Shown here: piece after piece, positions 53,942-61,786 of the stretch | Position numbering within the stretch: the first letter of the stretch is position 1 | Layout of the letters: each line of letters starts with the position of its first letter | Source: Paludibacteraceae bacterium | GTDB taxonomy: Bacteria; Bacteroidota; Bacteroidia; Bacteroidales; Paludibacteraceae | Reading direction: 5' to 3' | Length of the DNA: 64,000 bases | Assembly: GCA_017478725.1 (NCBI GenBank) | Contig: JAFVDD010000021.1 | Span: 1-64,000 of the forward strand | Notes under the pieces: model-generated | Databases searched by the model: none | Seen by the model: the letters and a program-made list of their open reading frames with translations, nothing else | What the model was told of the DNA's origin: nothing | Program-made: the position numbers and the translations under genes

Positions 53942-54383
53942 CTATTATCCACTTTACTGCCTGTGCGTAGCAGTCGGTTCCTACACCGATTATTGATTTT
54001 GCGCACACGTCCGTGAGCAGACTCACGCGCCTGAAATCCTCACGCTGGCTGATATCGCTGATATGTACTTCTACTACTGGCACTTCACTGTCCTCCACGG
54101 CATCCCGTAATGCCACACTGGTGTGCGTGTAACCGCCTGCATTCAGTACTATCCCCGAGTATTCTGATGGCTGATGACTGATGGCTGATGGCCCATTGGC
54201 TTCCTGGATCCAGTCGATTAAATCGCCTTCGTGGTTCGATTGTTTATACACAAAATGAACATCCGGCCACGCACGTTGGATCTCCAGCAAAATTTGTGCC
54301 ATAGATTTGGAACCGTATATCTCGGGCTTGCGAACTCCCAAACGGTTGAGGTTGGGGCCGTTCAAAATAGCAATTTTCTTCAT
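53925..54383 (-). CDS. aroQ: Type II 3-dehydroquinate dehydratase
   Basis: A 152-residue dodecameric-type DHQase of the shikimate pathway. It has ILNGPNLNRLGVRKPEIYG with the catalytic Tyr, QSNHEGDLIDWIQEA near 46, GIVLNAGGYTHTSVALRDA with the catalytic His near 85, and EVHISDISQREDFRR near 109. Between EAN and YSGIVLN it has about nine extra residues (GPSAISHQPSE) encoded by a 7-base-phased repeat. I start at ATG 54383 (MKKIAILNG). The stop overlaps the barrel start by 17 bases. Confidence 0.94.
   Translation of the reverse strand: MKKIAILNGPNLNRLGVRKPEIYGSKSMAQILLEIQRAWPDVHFVYKQSNHEGDLIDWIQEANGPSAISHQPSEYSGIVLNAGGYTHTSVALRDAVEDSEVPVVEVHISDISQREDFRRVSLLTDVCAKSIIGVGTDCYAQAVKWIIDESNS
54160..54194 (-). 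repeat. 7-base-phased repeat inside aroQ
   Basis: Five 7-base units with CTG cores on the + strand (ATGGCTG twice, ATGACTG) encode PSAISHQPSE in frame within the enzyme. Confidence 0.85.
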
Positions 54384-54394
54384 AGCAAAAAATA

Positions 54395-54517
54395 TACGAT
54401 TATTAAGATTTTCCGATGTCGGGACTAAGTCGGATGAATATCGGATGAATATCGGGGGCAAATCGGGGTTTTGTAGGACGCTTTTTTGCCCTAAAAAGTG
54501 TACGATTATTAAGATTT
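54395..54517. repeat. 17-base direct repeats flanking array E
   Basis: The 17-mer TACGATTATTAAGATTT occurs at 54395-54411 and identically at 54501-54517. Array E lies between the copies; the right copy overlaps the rho stop codon. Confidence 0.85.
54419..54473. repeat. 11-base-phased TCGG array E
   Basis: Five exact 11-base units between rho and aroQ. TCGGATGAATA occurs twice and TCGGGGTTTTG closes the array; these units are the same as, or one base from, units of array C 34 kb away. Confidence 0.9.
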
Positions 54518-56327
54518 ATCGTGCGCCGTTCACTGCCAGCAGAAACTCGTCGTTATCCTCCGTGCGGTCCATATAACTCTTCAGTTTCTCCATCGCTTCC
54601 TGACCGTTCATCTCGCTCAGTTGTTTGCGGATTTGCCACATGCGTGTCAGCACGTCTTGAGGCAGCAACAAATCGTCGCGACGGGTGCTCGAGGCAGGAA
54701 TATCTACGGCGGGGAAGATGCGGCGGTTGGCCAGTTTGCGGTCCAGCTGCAGCTCCATATTACCCGTTCCTTTGAATTCCTCAAAAATCAAATCATCCAT
54801 CTTGCTTCCGGTTTCCGTCAGAGCCGTAGCAATAATGGTGAGCGAACCGCCGTTCTCTATGTTACGTGCGGCACCGAAGAAACGCTTGGGTTTGTGCAGA
54901 GCCTGTGCCTCCACGCCGCCTGACAGCACTTTGCCGCTGGACGGCGCTACAGTGTTGTAGGCACGCGCCAGACGGGTGATACTATCCAGTAGGATGACTA
55001 CGTCATGTCCGCTCTCTACTAATCGTTTGGCTTTTTCGTGTACGATGTTAGCCACCTTTACATGATTCTCTGCCGGTTCGTCAAAAGTCGAGGCAATCAC
55101 CTCTGCATCCACCGAACGGGCCATGTCGGTCACTTCTTCCGGACGCTCGTCTATCAGCAGAACAATCATATATACCTCAGGGTTGTTCTTGATAATGGCG
55201 TTGGCTAACTCCTTGAGCAGCACCGTTTTACCTGTTTTTGGCTGCGCTACGATCAGGCCGCGTTGACCTTTGCCGATGGGGGCGAACAGATCTATGATGC
55301 GTACGCTCAAAGGATCGTTCTTGCCGGTGCATAGCTTGAATTTCTGATCGGGGAAGAGTGGGGTGAGGTTCTCAAACGCAATCCGCTGTTTGGCCAACTC
55401 AGGGGACAAACCGTTGATGCGGATTACTTTGTCCATCGGGAAGAACTTGTCCGGCTGGGGATTCACCCGGATTGAACATTCAACCGTGTCACCGGCTTTC
55501 AGACCGTACTGGCGCACTTGCTCTTTGCTTACATATACATCATCAGGGCTGGGCAGGTAGTTATAGTCTGCGCTCCGCAGGAATCCGTAGCCGTCGGGAG
55601 CGCACTCCAATGTACCCATCGCAATAACATTCTCGCCTAAGTTAGGCAGTTTGTAATCGCTCTTGTTCTCAGCCTCTTTCGGCTCTTCTCCAGCCGCTTC
55701 CGCTACAGCCGCTGCCGGTTCGGCAACTGCTGCCTGCTCTGCCGCTTTTTCAGCCTTGGTCTTACGGCTTTTCTTCTTCGGAGCTTCTGCTACGGGTGCT
55801 TCTGCCGGCTCTGCTGCCGTAGACGCCTCTTCCGGCACTACGCTGCTTTGTACATGGCTCTCTTGGATATTCTCTTCTTCCTTGGGGCTTTGTACAGTCT
55901 CTTTTTGTATTGTATCCATTGCCTCCTCGATCTGAGCCAGCGGCTTGCGTGACTCCAATGCCTGAACAGTCTTGTTGGGCTTGTGGTTATTGGCTTTCAG
56001 CTGTTCTTGCATTTCTGCCATCTGCTCGTTTTCACTGCCTACGGTGGCTACCACTTGTTCGCTCTTCAGGTTAGAGGTGTTCACTTTCTTGGCGGCCTGA
56101 CGATGTACACCGCGCGCACGTTCACGCTTGCTGGGAAGACCTGCGGCGATACGCGCATCTTCTTTCGCTTGTACGTTGGCGGCACGGTTGTCGGCTTGCG
56201 CATCCAGAATGGCATAACTGATCTCGCGTTGGGATTGACTGCGGCGGGGACTCAAACCCATACTCACAGCTATCTCACGCACTTCGTCGAGCGACATACG
56301 CTCGAGTTTTTGTAATTCGTATTGCAT
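54516..56327 (-). CDS. rho: Transcription termination factor Rho
   Basis: A 603-residue hexameric RNA helicase. A Rho_N-like start ([20 protein letters not shown]) is followed by an Ala/Glu/Lys-rich insertion of about 170 residues, common in Bacteroidota Rho. Then come the cold-shock RNA-binding domain ([20 protein letters not shown] near 238) and the ATPase core with Walker [15 protein letters not shown] near 365 and [15 protein letters not shown] near 445. Confidence 0.95.
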   Translation of the reverse strand: MQYELQKLERMSLDEVREIAVSMGLSPRRSQSQREISYAILDAQADNRAANVQAKEDARIAAGLPSKRERARGVHRQAAKKVNTSNLKSEQVVATVGSENEQMAEMQEQLKANNHKPNKTVQALESRKPLAQIEEAMDTIQKETVQSPKEEENIQESHVQSSVVPEEASTAAEPAEAPVAEAPKKKSRKTKAEKAAEQAAVAEPAAAVAEAAGEEPKEAENKSDYKLPNLGENVIAMGTLECAPDGYGFLRSADYNYLPSPDDVYVSKEQVRQYGLKAGDTVECSIRVNPQPDKFFPMDKVIRINGLSPELAKQRIAFENLTPLFPDQKFKLCTGKNDPLSVRIIDLFAPIGKGQRGLIVAQPKTGKTVLLKELANAIIKNNPEVYMIVLLIDERPEEVTDMARSVDAEVIASTFDEPAENHVKVANIVHEKAKRLVESGHDVVILLDSITRLARAYNTVAPSSGKVLSGGVEAQALHKPKRFFGAARNIENGGSLTIIATALTETGSKMDDLIFEEFKGTGNMELQLDRKLANRRIFPAVDIPASSTRRDDLLLPQDVLTRMWQIRKQLSEMNGQEAMEKLKSYMDRTEDNDEFLLAVNGAR

Positions 56328-56393
56328 AAAATATAGAAAAGGGATTCTTTAGACTTGGATGGTCAGAACGATTATTCTTCCCTAAATCCGCTG

Positions 56394-56425
56394 CAAAATT
56401 ACTAAAAAAATCTCATATACACAAA
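56394..56425 (-). promoter_or_regulatory. Promoter of rho
   Basis: On the - strand TAATTTTG (56394-56401), with ATTTGTGT upstream at the -33 distance; the leader is about 60 bases. Confidence 0.65.
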
Positions 56426-56463
56426 TATTTTTCCCATTTATTTGCAAAAAAATAACAAAATAC

Positions 56464-56494
56464 TTGCGTATATGAAAAAAAAGCACTAATTTTG
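56464..56494 (+). promoter_or_regulatory. Promoter of tRNA-Ala
   Basis: TAATTTTG at 56487-56494 with ACTTGCG at the -33 distance; the primary transcript would start near 56501. Confidence 0.6.
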
Positions 56495-56507
56495 CACTCG
56501 CTTTTGC

Positions 56508-56541
56508 GATTCGTACATCGTACATCGTTAAATCGTAAATG
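56508..56541. repeat. 7/8-base-phased TCGTAAA repeat in the tRNA-Ala leader
   Basis: TCGTACA twice, TCGTTAAA and TCGTAAA lie between the promoter and the tRNA, so they would be transcribed and removed from the precursor. Confidence 0.75.
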
Positions 56542-56559
56542 ACGCGACTTGCATCGCGA

Positions 56560-56633
56560 GGGGTATTAGCTCATCTGGCTAGAGCGCAACACTGGCAGTG
56601 TTGAGGTGAGCGGTTCGAGTCCGCTATACTCCA
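56560..56633 (+). tRNA. tRNA-Ala (anticodon GGC)
   Basis: 74 bases forming a full cloverleaf: acceptor GGGGTAT/ATACTCC with the G3-U70 pair that identifies alanine tRNAs, anticodon stem CAACA/TGTTG with loop CTGGCAG (anticodon GGC), T arm AGCGG-TTCGAGT-CCGCT, and discriminator A. The 3' CCA is not encoded. Confidence 0.95.
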
Positions 56634-56640
56634 CAAAAAT

Positions 56641-56680
56641 AGAGAATCACCACAAGGCGATTCTCTGTTTTTGTTTTTGT
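56641..56680 (+). terminator. Terminator after tRNA-Ala
   Basis: AGAGAATC (56641-56648) pairs with GATTCTCT (56659-56666), followed by a T-rich tract. Confidence 0.8.
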
Positions 56681-56721
56681 CAGTTTCTTGTCAAATTGGG
56701 ATTATTCCGTTTCGCTTCAAA

Positions 56722-57807
56722 TCATTTTTTCAAACGCTCTGTTTCCTCTCTTGGATACAAGTGCTCTAAAGCGCGGAGAGTAAGACGGGAGAGGGCGTAT
56801 TGGTCCAAATCCTGCCAAGGGATACAAATGGTGTCGGCTATTTCAGGCAACACGTCTGCTTGATGGACAACAAATTGTGCATGCAGACGTTGGTGCGAGA
56901 GCACATGCGTGCATGAGAAAACGGTCTTCTGCTCTGTTTCCGGCTGTGCTCCCGTGACCGTTTGTGCCCTTCCGCCTGCTCCGTTTTCTGGGCAATCCGT
57001 TTCTTCGCATGGAAACTCATATAGATGATACCAGATGTCTTTTTCCGTACGTTGGCGGATGAGTGTAACGGTTTCTCCGTTCGCGCGCGTAATATAAATA
57101 TGGTAGATCAACCATCTGTCTCTTACTTTTGGACGGGGTTTGCGTATCGGCAGCAGTTCTGCCGTGCCATGAGCATATGCGGCACATACACCCTGCAACG
57201 GACATGGCAGGCAGTTTTCTCCCAAAACAGGGGTGCAATAGAGTGCTCCGAATTCCATAATGGCGGTATTGAACAACCGGGGATTCTCCTTGTCTAACAG
57301 CATATTTATCAGCTGCCGGAACAGTTTCTTGCCGCTTGTTGTGTCAAACGCCTCATCTATGTCCAACAGACGTGCTACAACGCGGTAAACATTGCCGTCC
57401 ATGGCAGGATAGGGTTGGTTGTATGCGAAACTGGAGATGGCACCTGCGGTGTAATCCCCTACGCCTGGTAGCGTACGGATGTCTTCATATCGGGTGGGAA
57501 AGGGCGTCCATCCCCGTTCTACTACCATTTGCGCTGCTTTATGCAGATTGCGGGCACGGCTGTAATAGCCCAAACCCTGCCATTCACGCAGCACTTCATC
57601 CTCCTTGGCAGAAGCCAGCGATTCCACATCCGGCCAACGTGATACGAAACGCAGGTAATAATCCATTCCCTGGGCTACGCGGGTCTGTTGCAAAATTACT
57701 TCGCTCAACCATATGCGATAGCCGTCTTCGGTCTCTCGCCAGGGCAGGTCACGATGATTGCGCGCATACCACTCATATAAACGGCTATATAATAGCGATT
57801 TAGTCAT
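56722..57807 (-). CDS. mutY: A/G-specific adenine DNA glycosylase MutY
   Basis: A 361-residue glycosylase removing adenine opposite 8-oxoguanine. It has WLSEVILQQTRV with the catalytic Glu near 35, the helix-hairpin-helix LPGVGDYTAGAI with the catalytic Asp near 115, and the iron-sulfur ligands in CTPVLGENCLPCPLQGVC near 190. The spacing between the first two cysteines is seven residues; six is usual. A C-terminal MutT-like 8-oxoG recognition domain follows. Confidence 0.93.
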   Translation of the reverse strand: MTKSLLYSRLYEWYARNHRDLPWRETEDGYRIWLSEVILQQTRVAQGMDYYLRFVSRWPDVESLASAKEDEVLREWQGLGYYSRARNLHKAAQMVVERGWTPFPTRYEDIRTLPGVGDYTAGAISSFAYNQPYPAMDGNVYRVVARLLDIDEAFDTTSGKKLFRQLINMLLDKENPRLFNTAIMEFGALYCTPVLGENCLPCPLQGVCAAYAHGTAELLPIRKPRPKVRDRWLIYHIYITRANGETVTLIRQRTEKDIWYHLYEFPCEETDCPENGAGGRAQTVTGAQPETEQKTVFSCTHVLSHQRLHAQFVVHQADVLPEIADTICIPWQDLDQYALSRLTLRALEHLYPREETERLKK

Positions 57808-57837
57808 TTTAGGGGTGTTTTAGGGCATTTGAGAGTG

Positions 57838-57870
57838 CAAAATTACAAAAAAATAACGAATTTTGAAATT
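57838..57870 (-). promoter_or_regulatory. Promoter of mutY
   Basis: On the - strand TAATTTTG (57838-57845) lies about 30 bases before the start codon; the -33 element is weak. Confidence 0.55.
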
Positions 57871-57884
57871 TTTTTGCCGAAAAA

Positions 57885-57916
57885 CTTTTATATTTCAATA
57901 ATTTGTAGTAATTTTG
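57885..57916 (+). promoter_or_regulatory. Promoter of the HU gene
   Basis: TAATTTTG at 57909-57916; the -33 element is degenerate (CTTTTA). The leader is about 38 bases. Confidence 0.6.
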
Positions 57917-57958
57917 CAAAGATTTTTCGGCATATAACAAAAATACATTCATATAACT

Positions 57959-58234
57959 ATGACTAAAGCAGACTTAATTAACGAAATAGCCATCTCAACT
58001 GGCTATGACAAAACGACTATCGGAATCATCGTAGAGTCGATGATGGAGCATGTAAAGAAAAACGTTGCTGCGGGGGAGAATGTTTATCTCCGCGGCTTCG
58101 GTAGTTTTATCACCAAAGTGCGCGCAGCCAAAGTGGCTCGCAACATTAGCGCCAAGACCTCTGTACAGGTGCCTGAGCACAAGATCCCGGCTTTCAAACC
58201 GGCAGCTGAGTTCATGAAGGACGTACGCGGCTGA
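57959..58234 (+). CDS. HU-family DNA-binding protein
   Basis: A 91-residue nucleoid protein: MTKADLINEIAISTGYDKTT helical start, NVYLRGFGSFITKVRAAKVARN at the base of the DNA-binding arm near 40-62, and the C-terminal helix PAFKPAAEFMKDV. It bends and compacts DNA as a dimer. It is followed 64 bases later by a tiny basic protein gene. Confidence 0.94.
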   Translation: MTKADLINEIAISTGYDKTTIGIIVESMMEHVKKNVAAGENVYLRGFGSFITKVRAAKVARNISAKTSVQVPEHKIPAFKPAAEFMKDVRG

Positions 58235-58298
58235 TCCTCACGCATCATTCCGAACACAACTAAATAACATTATACTAACTATTTAACATTCTTCTATT

Positions 58299-58388
58299 AT
58301 GCCAAACGGAAAGAAGCATAAGAGACATAAGATGTCTACACACAAGCGTAAAAAACGCCTGCGTAAGAATCGTCATAAGCATAAGTAA
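58299..58388 (+). CDS. AURKAIP1/COX24-type 29-residue basic protein
   Basis: A 29-codon ORF encoding MPNGKKHKRHKMSTHKRKKR plus LRKNRHKHK, a Lys/Arg/His-rich peptide conserved in Bacteroidota and similar to the AURKAIP1/COX24 domain of mitochondrial ribosomal proteins. It is probably a small ribosome-associated protein. It lies between the HU and RNase E/G genes and is followed by a strong hairpin. Confidence 0.85.
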   Translation: MPNGKKHKRHKMSTHKRKKRLRKNRHKHK

Positions 58389-58408
58389 TTGACGGTTTGA
58401 TTATTGCT

Positions 58409-58466
58409 TTGTGGCGATAAACCGGTCTAAGCGTAGACGGGTTTGCCACAAGGCTTTTTATTTATT
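58409..58466 (+). terminator. Strong hairpin terminator before RNase E/G
   Basis: TTGTGGC/GCCACAA, AAACC/GGTTT and GTCTA/TAGAC stack into a nearly continuous stem with loop AGCG, then CTTTTTATTTATTT. It ends 19 bases before the RNase E/G start, so it may also attenuate that gene. Confidence 0.8.
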
Positions 58467-58484
58467 TATAAAACTCAACAAGTT

Positions 58485-60458
58485 ATGAAAAGCGAACTGA
58501 TTGTGGACGTACAGCCGCAAGAGATCGCTATAGCGTTGACGGAAAACGACCGCCTCCAGGAAGTTGCGCGCGAAAAGCGCAATCAAGACAATTTCGCGGT
58601 GGGGAATATCTATTACGGTCGTGTCAAAAAGGTAATGCCGGCGCTTAATGCAGTCTTTGTGGATGTAGGGTACAACAAAGAAGCTTTTCTCCATTACTTG
58701 GATTTGGGTTCTCAGTTTAGAACGCTGCAATCCTATGTCACCAAGGCCGTTTCCGACCGCAGACGTATGCCGCTCATCCAAAAGACGCAACGCCTGCCCG
58801 AGGTAAGCAAGGAGGGAGTCATAGCCGATTTGCTCAAGGTCGGAGATCCGATTCTGGTACAGGTTACCAAAGAACCTATCAATACCAAAGGACCTCGCCT
58901 GACGGCCGAGATTTCTATTGCCGGACGCAACATCGTGCTGATTCCTTTTGCTGACGGAGTCATGGTGTCCCAGAAAATCAAGCGCGAGGCGGAACGCCAG
59001 CGCTTAAAACAATTGATGCTCTCTATCAAGCCACAGGGCTTTGGCATCATCGTACGCACTGTAGCGGAAGATAAGCGTGTCGCTGAACTGGACAACGAAC
59101 TGAGGCTGCTGATCGAACGATGGGAGCAGACGGTCAAAACGCTGCAACAGCGTGAGCCGGTGAGCCTTGTCAGCGAAGAGATGGGACGTACTCTGGGGAT
59201 TGTTCGGGATGTATTAAGCCCGGATTTTACATCCATTCAGATCAATGATCAGGAGATTTATGATGAGGTTCGTCATTATCTGGAGCTCATCGTCCCGGAA
59301 AGCGCAAAAATAGTGAAACTGTATCAGGGACAGCAGCCTATCTTCGATCATTTTGACATTACCCGCCAGATGAAGACGGGACTCGGCAGAACGGTTGGTT
59401 TCAAACATGGAGGTTACCTCATCATTGACAAAACCGAAGCACTGTTCTCCATTGATGTCAACTCGGGCAGCAAGAAAATCTATGAGGACCAGGAGGAAAA
59501 CGCCTTCCAGTTCAATATGCTGGCTGCTGACGAACTGGTACACCAACTGCGATTGCGCGATATTGGCGGTATCATTATTGTCGATTTTATCGACATGGAT
59601 AGCAAGGAGCACCAGCAAAAACTCTACGATTACGTACGCGAGTTGATGGAACGCGATCGCGCAAGGCACAATGTGCTGCCGCTCAGCAAATTCGGACTTA
59701 TGCAAATCACGCGTCAGCGTGTGCGTCCGGCTGTTGAGGTAGAGGTTATGGAGACTTGTCCTACTTGTATGGGCAAAGGGAAAATCCAACCCTCAATCCT
59801 CTTTACGGAGCAGATTGCGGAAGAGTGCGAGCATATGAGCGGACACTATGGACGGGGACTTAGCCTGCATGTGCATCCGTTTGTATATGCCTATGCCGAG
59901 AAAGGGTGGTTAACTTCTCTCAAATGGCAGTGGCGGCGCAAATATGGCATTAAATTGGTTGAAAACCAATCGTTGGGCATGTTGCAGATGCGTTTCTTCG
60001 ATTCCAAAGGGAAAGAGTTGGTGCACGAACATCAGCCGGAAGCCAAGCAGGAGAAGCCTGTCGTTGTAGAAAAACCGGTAGAGCAGCCCAAACAGCAAAC
60101 CAATCCGGCGCGGCAGGAGAAACAGGAACCTCAGGAGGTTCAACCCAAAGCTGCTGAGCAGCCGAAAACTAAGAAGGCAAAGAAGTCCAAACAGAAATCT
60201 GAACAACCCAAGCAGGAACAGCAACCCAAACAGGAGCAGCAACCTAAGCAGGTACAGCAAGAGCAGCCTGCCGAAAAGCCTAAAAAGAAAGCCGCACGTA
60301 CCAAAACCAAAGCGGCTCCCAAAGAGGCTCCGGTGGGACCTGCAAAGCAATCACCGGCTGAAACGAAAGCACCCGCTGCGGTCAAACGCAGGGCTCGCAA
60401 GAAAAAAACGGAAGTTGTCGCTACGGAGAGTAATCCTGCCAATAATGGAGAAAACTAA
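58485..60458 (+). CDS. rng: Ribonuclease E/G family endoribonuclease
   Basis: A 657-residue RNA-processing enzyme. It has an S1 domain (FAVGNIYYGRVKKVMPALNAV near 37-90), the RNase H-like and DNase I-like catalytic region with Mg2+ ligands in FSIDVNSGSKKIYED near 325 and IIIVDFIDMDSKEHQ near 368, and the zinc-link CPTCMGKG near 430. After residue about 520 comes a Lys/Gln/Pro-rich tail with repeated QPKQEQ units, a likely protein- or RNA-interaction region. The ATG at 58485 (MKSELIVDVQPQE) is the natural start. Confidence 0.93.
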   Translation: MKSELIVDVQPQEIAIALTENDRLQEVAREKRNQDNFAVGNIYYGRVKKVMPALNAVFVDVGYNKEAFLHYLDLGSQFRTLQSYVTKAVSDRRRMPLIQKTQRLPEVSKEGVIADLLKVGDPILVQVTKEPINTKGPRLTAEISIAGRNIVLIPFADGVMVSQKIKREAERQRLKQLMLSIKPQGFGIIVRTVAEDKRVAELDNELRLLIERWEQTVKTLQQREPVSLVSEEMGRTLGIVRDVLSPDFTSIQINDQEIYDEVRHYLELIVPESAKIVKLYQGQQPIFDHFDITRQMKTGLGRTVGFKHGGYLIIDKTEALFSIDVNSGSKKIYEDQEENAFQFNMLAADELVHQLRLRDIGGIIIVDFIDMDSKEHQQKLYDYVRELMERDRARHNVLPLSKFGLMQITRQRVRPAVEVEVMETCPTCMGKGKIQPSILFTEQIAEECEHMSGHYGRGLSLHVHPFVYAYAEKGWLTSLKWQWRRKYGIKLVENQSLGMLQMRFFDSKGKELVHEHQPEAKQEKPVVVEKPVEQPKQQTNPARQEKQEPQEVQPKAAEQPKTKKAKKSKQKSEQPKQEQQPKQEQQPKQVQQEQPAEKPKKKAARTKTKAAPKEAPVGPAKQSPAETKAPAAVKRRARKKKTEVVATESNPANNGEN

Positions 60459-60490
60459 AAAAGAGAGACTGAACGGTCTCTCTTTTTTTA
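60457..60490. terminator. Bidirectional terminator after RNase E/G
   Basis: AGAGAGAC (60462-60469) and GTCTCTCT (60476-60483) form a perfect stem flanked by A- and T-runs, serving both the RNase E/G gene and the convergent nrdJ fragment gene. Confidence 0.88.
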
Positions 60491-60505
60491 TGGAAGATGC
60501 GGAAA

Positions 60506-61039
60506 CTACTCCTCCGCTTCTGCGGGCTCGGGAGTATTATCACCTGTGTATTTCTTGAGCGCGCGTGCAACACCTGTGGTCCAGTTGTTGATGGAATCGC
60601 TGTCCATCTGCAAACCGGTTATCATCTTGATTACCTGATCAATAGGCATCCCGTATCGCAACACACCGGATATGAGTTTTGCATAGTTCCAAAACTCTTT
60701 GTCGAATTTATAACTAAGTCCTTCTACGGTCGTCTTGAAACCACGGGTGTTGACAAACTGGAAGTCATAGCGGTGGTGTCCGTCCTCGCCGGGTACCTTG
60801 ATTATCTTGCCTTTCGTAACGGATTTGGGTAGTGCTATTCCTTCTTCATCATCGGCAAGACCTGTGAAAATCTCATATGGTTTGCCGTCTTTCAAACCTA
60901 CAAAGGCAATCCATTTGTCTTTCTGTACTTGAAAGCGCACTACATCCGCTTCCAACTCTACAGGGCGTTTCAGCGGAGCGGAGTCTCTCACGGGTTCTGT
61001 CGCCGGTGATTCTGTTTGAAACAAGTTTCTTTCTTCCAT
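60506..61039 (-). CDS. Stand-alone C-terminal domain of B12-dependent ribonucleotide reductase (NrdJb-like)
   Basis: A 177-residue protein matching the C-terminal region of class II (adenosylcobalamin-dependent) ribonucleotide reductases: LEADVVRFQVQKDKWIAFVG, then GLADDEEGIALPKSV, EGLSYKFDKEFWNYAKLISG and INNWTTGVARALKKY. The catalytic barrel, with its radical cysteine, is absent from this gene and the window, so it is either a split-gene subunit like NrdJb of Pseudomonas or a duplicated domain. Its ATG overlaps the thioesterase stop (TAATG), implying coupling. Confidence 0.75.
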   Translation of the reverse strand: MEERNLFQTESPATEPVRDSAPLKRPVELEADVVRFQVQKDKWIAFVGLKDGKPYEIFTGLADDEEGIALPKSVTKGKIIKVPGEDGHHRYDFQFVNTRGFKTTVEGLSYKFDKEFWNYAKLISGVLRYGMPIDQVIKMITGLQMDSDSINNWTTGVARALKKYTGDNTPEPAEAEE

Positions 61040-61782
61040 TATTGTATGGTTATTTTGGCAGAGCAACTGGTCTCGCCGTGTTCGTTCTTCAGTTGGTATT
61101 GTACGCCGTCTGGTGTAAGCAGATAGAGTGTTTGCATATTATCGCCCGGCATGGCTTCTTTCTGATAATTGATATCTACGCGTACTTTTTTGCCATAGTA
61201 ATCAGGCAGATAGGCATCAGTCATGGCCTGCAGGTAGCGGCAACTGTTGCAGTGTCCGTTGTAGTCGATGTCGGAATAAACAATCTTGTGCGGCACGCAG
61301 CCCGTTGGCTCTGGGATAGTCGTCATGCGCACACGGCTCATCTCAATCATTTCGCCGTCCACACAGCCTTCGAACATAGGGTCGTCAAATATATTGACTA
61401 TCTCTCTCTTCTCCAGATCCAGCACAGCCCACACACTCTTGCAAACGCCGATGAGTTGCCACGCCTCTGATGGCTGACCGCTGACTTCTGACGGCTTTGC
61501 GTAAATCCTGAAATCACGGGTACTGAGCATATGGGCGTTGCTCTCTATCCAGGTTTCGAACCGCACTTTCTGGCAATGCGTCGGCAACTCATACATCTCT
61601 ACCGACAATCGTGTCAGTATCCATGTCAGGCCCATAGGATGGAGCTTGGCGATGCCGAAACCCAACTCATCGGCTACCGTTCCGGCTACTTCTAACAGGT
61701 AGTTCTCCAGATTGAACAAGCGCAGTTTCTTTTCGCCGTCCACCTCCTGATATTTAATCTCGTATTCGTAGTTGTATTTCAT
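61039..61782 (-). CDS. Acyl-ACP thioesterase (FatA/FatB family)
   Basis: A 247-residue double hot-dog thioesterase that releases fatty acids from acyl carrier protein: YEIKYQEVDGEKKLRLFNLE, then MGLTWILTRLSVEMYELP near 49, SVWAVLDLEKREIV near 120, and the second hot-dog with IDYNGHCNSCRYLQAM near 180. The loop AKPSEVSGQPSEAWQ is encoded by a 7-base-phased repeat. The ATG at 61782 is preceded by AAAAGGTG, a fair ribosome-binding site. Confidence 0.87.
   Translation of the reverse strand: MKYNYEYEIKYQEVDGEKKLRLFNLENYLLEVAGTVADELGFGIAKLHPMGLTWILTRLSVEMYELPTHCQKVRFETWIESNAHMLSTRDFRIYAKPSEVSGQPSEAWQLIGVCKSVWAVLDLEKREIVNIFDDPMFEGCVDGEMIEMSRVRMTTIPEPTGCVPHKIVYSDIDYNGHCNSCRYLQAMTDAYLPDYYGKKVRVDINYQKEAMPGDNMQTLYLLTPDGVQYQLKNEHGETSCSAKITIQ
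61464..61498 (-). repeat. 7-base-phased repeat inside the thioesterase gene
   Basis: Four units ending CTGA (CCTCTGA, TGGCTGA, CCGCTGA, CTTCTGA on the + strand) in exact 7-base steps encode KPSEVSGQPSE. Confidence 0.82.
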
Positions 61783-61786
61783 CTTT

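Noticed and set aside
57807..57828. Two 11-base units TTTTAGGGGTG and TTTTAGGGCAT before mutY
   Set aside because: Two units without the TCGG core are too few to call an array.
60180..60260. Repeats coding QPKQEQ in RNase E/G
   Set aside because: An 18-base codon-level repeat in a disordered tail is common in this family and is not in the 7- or 11-base phase.
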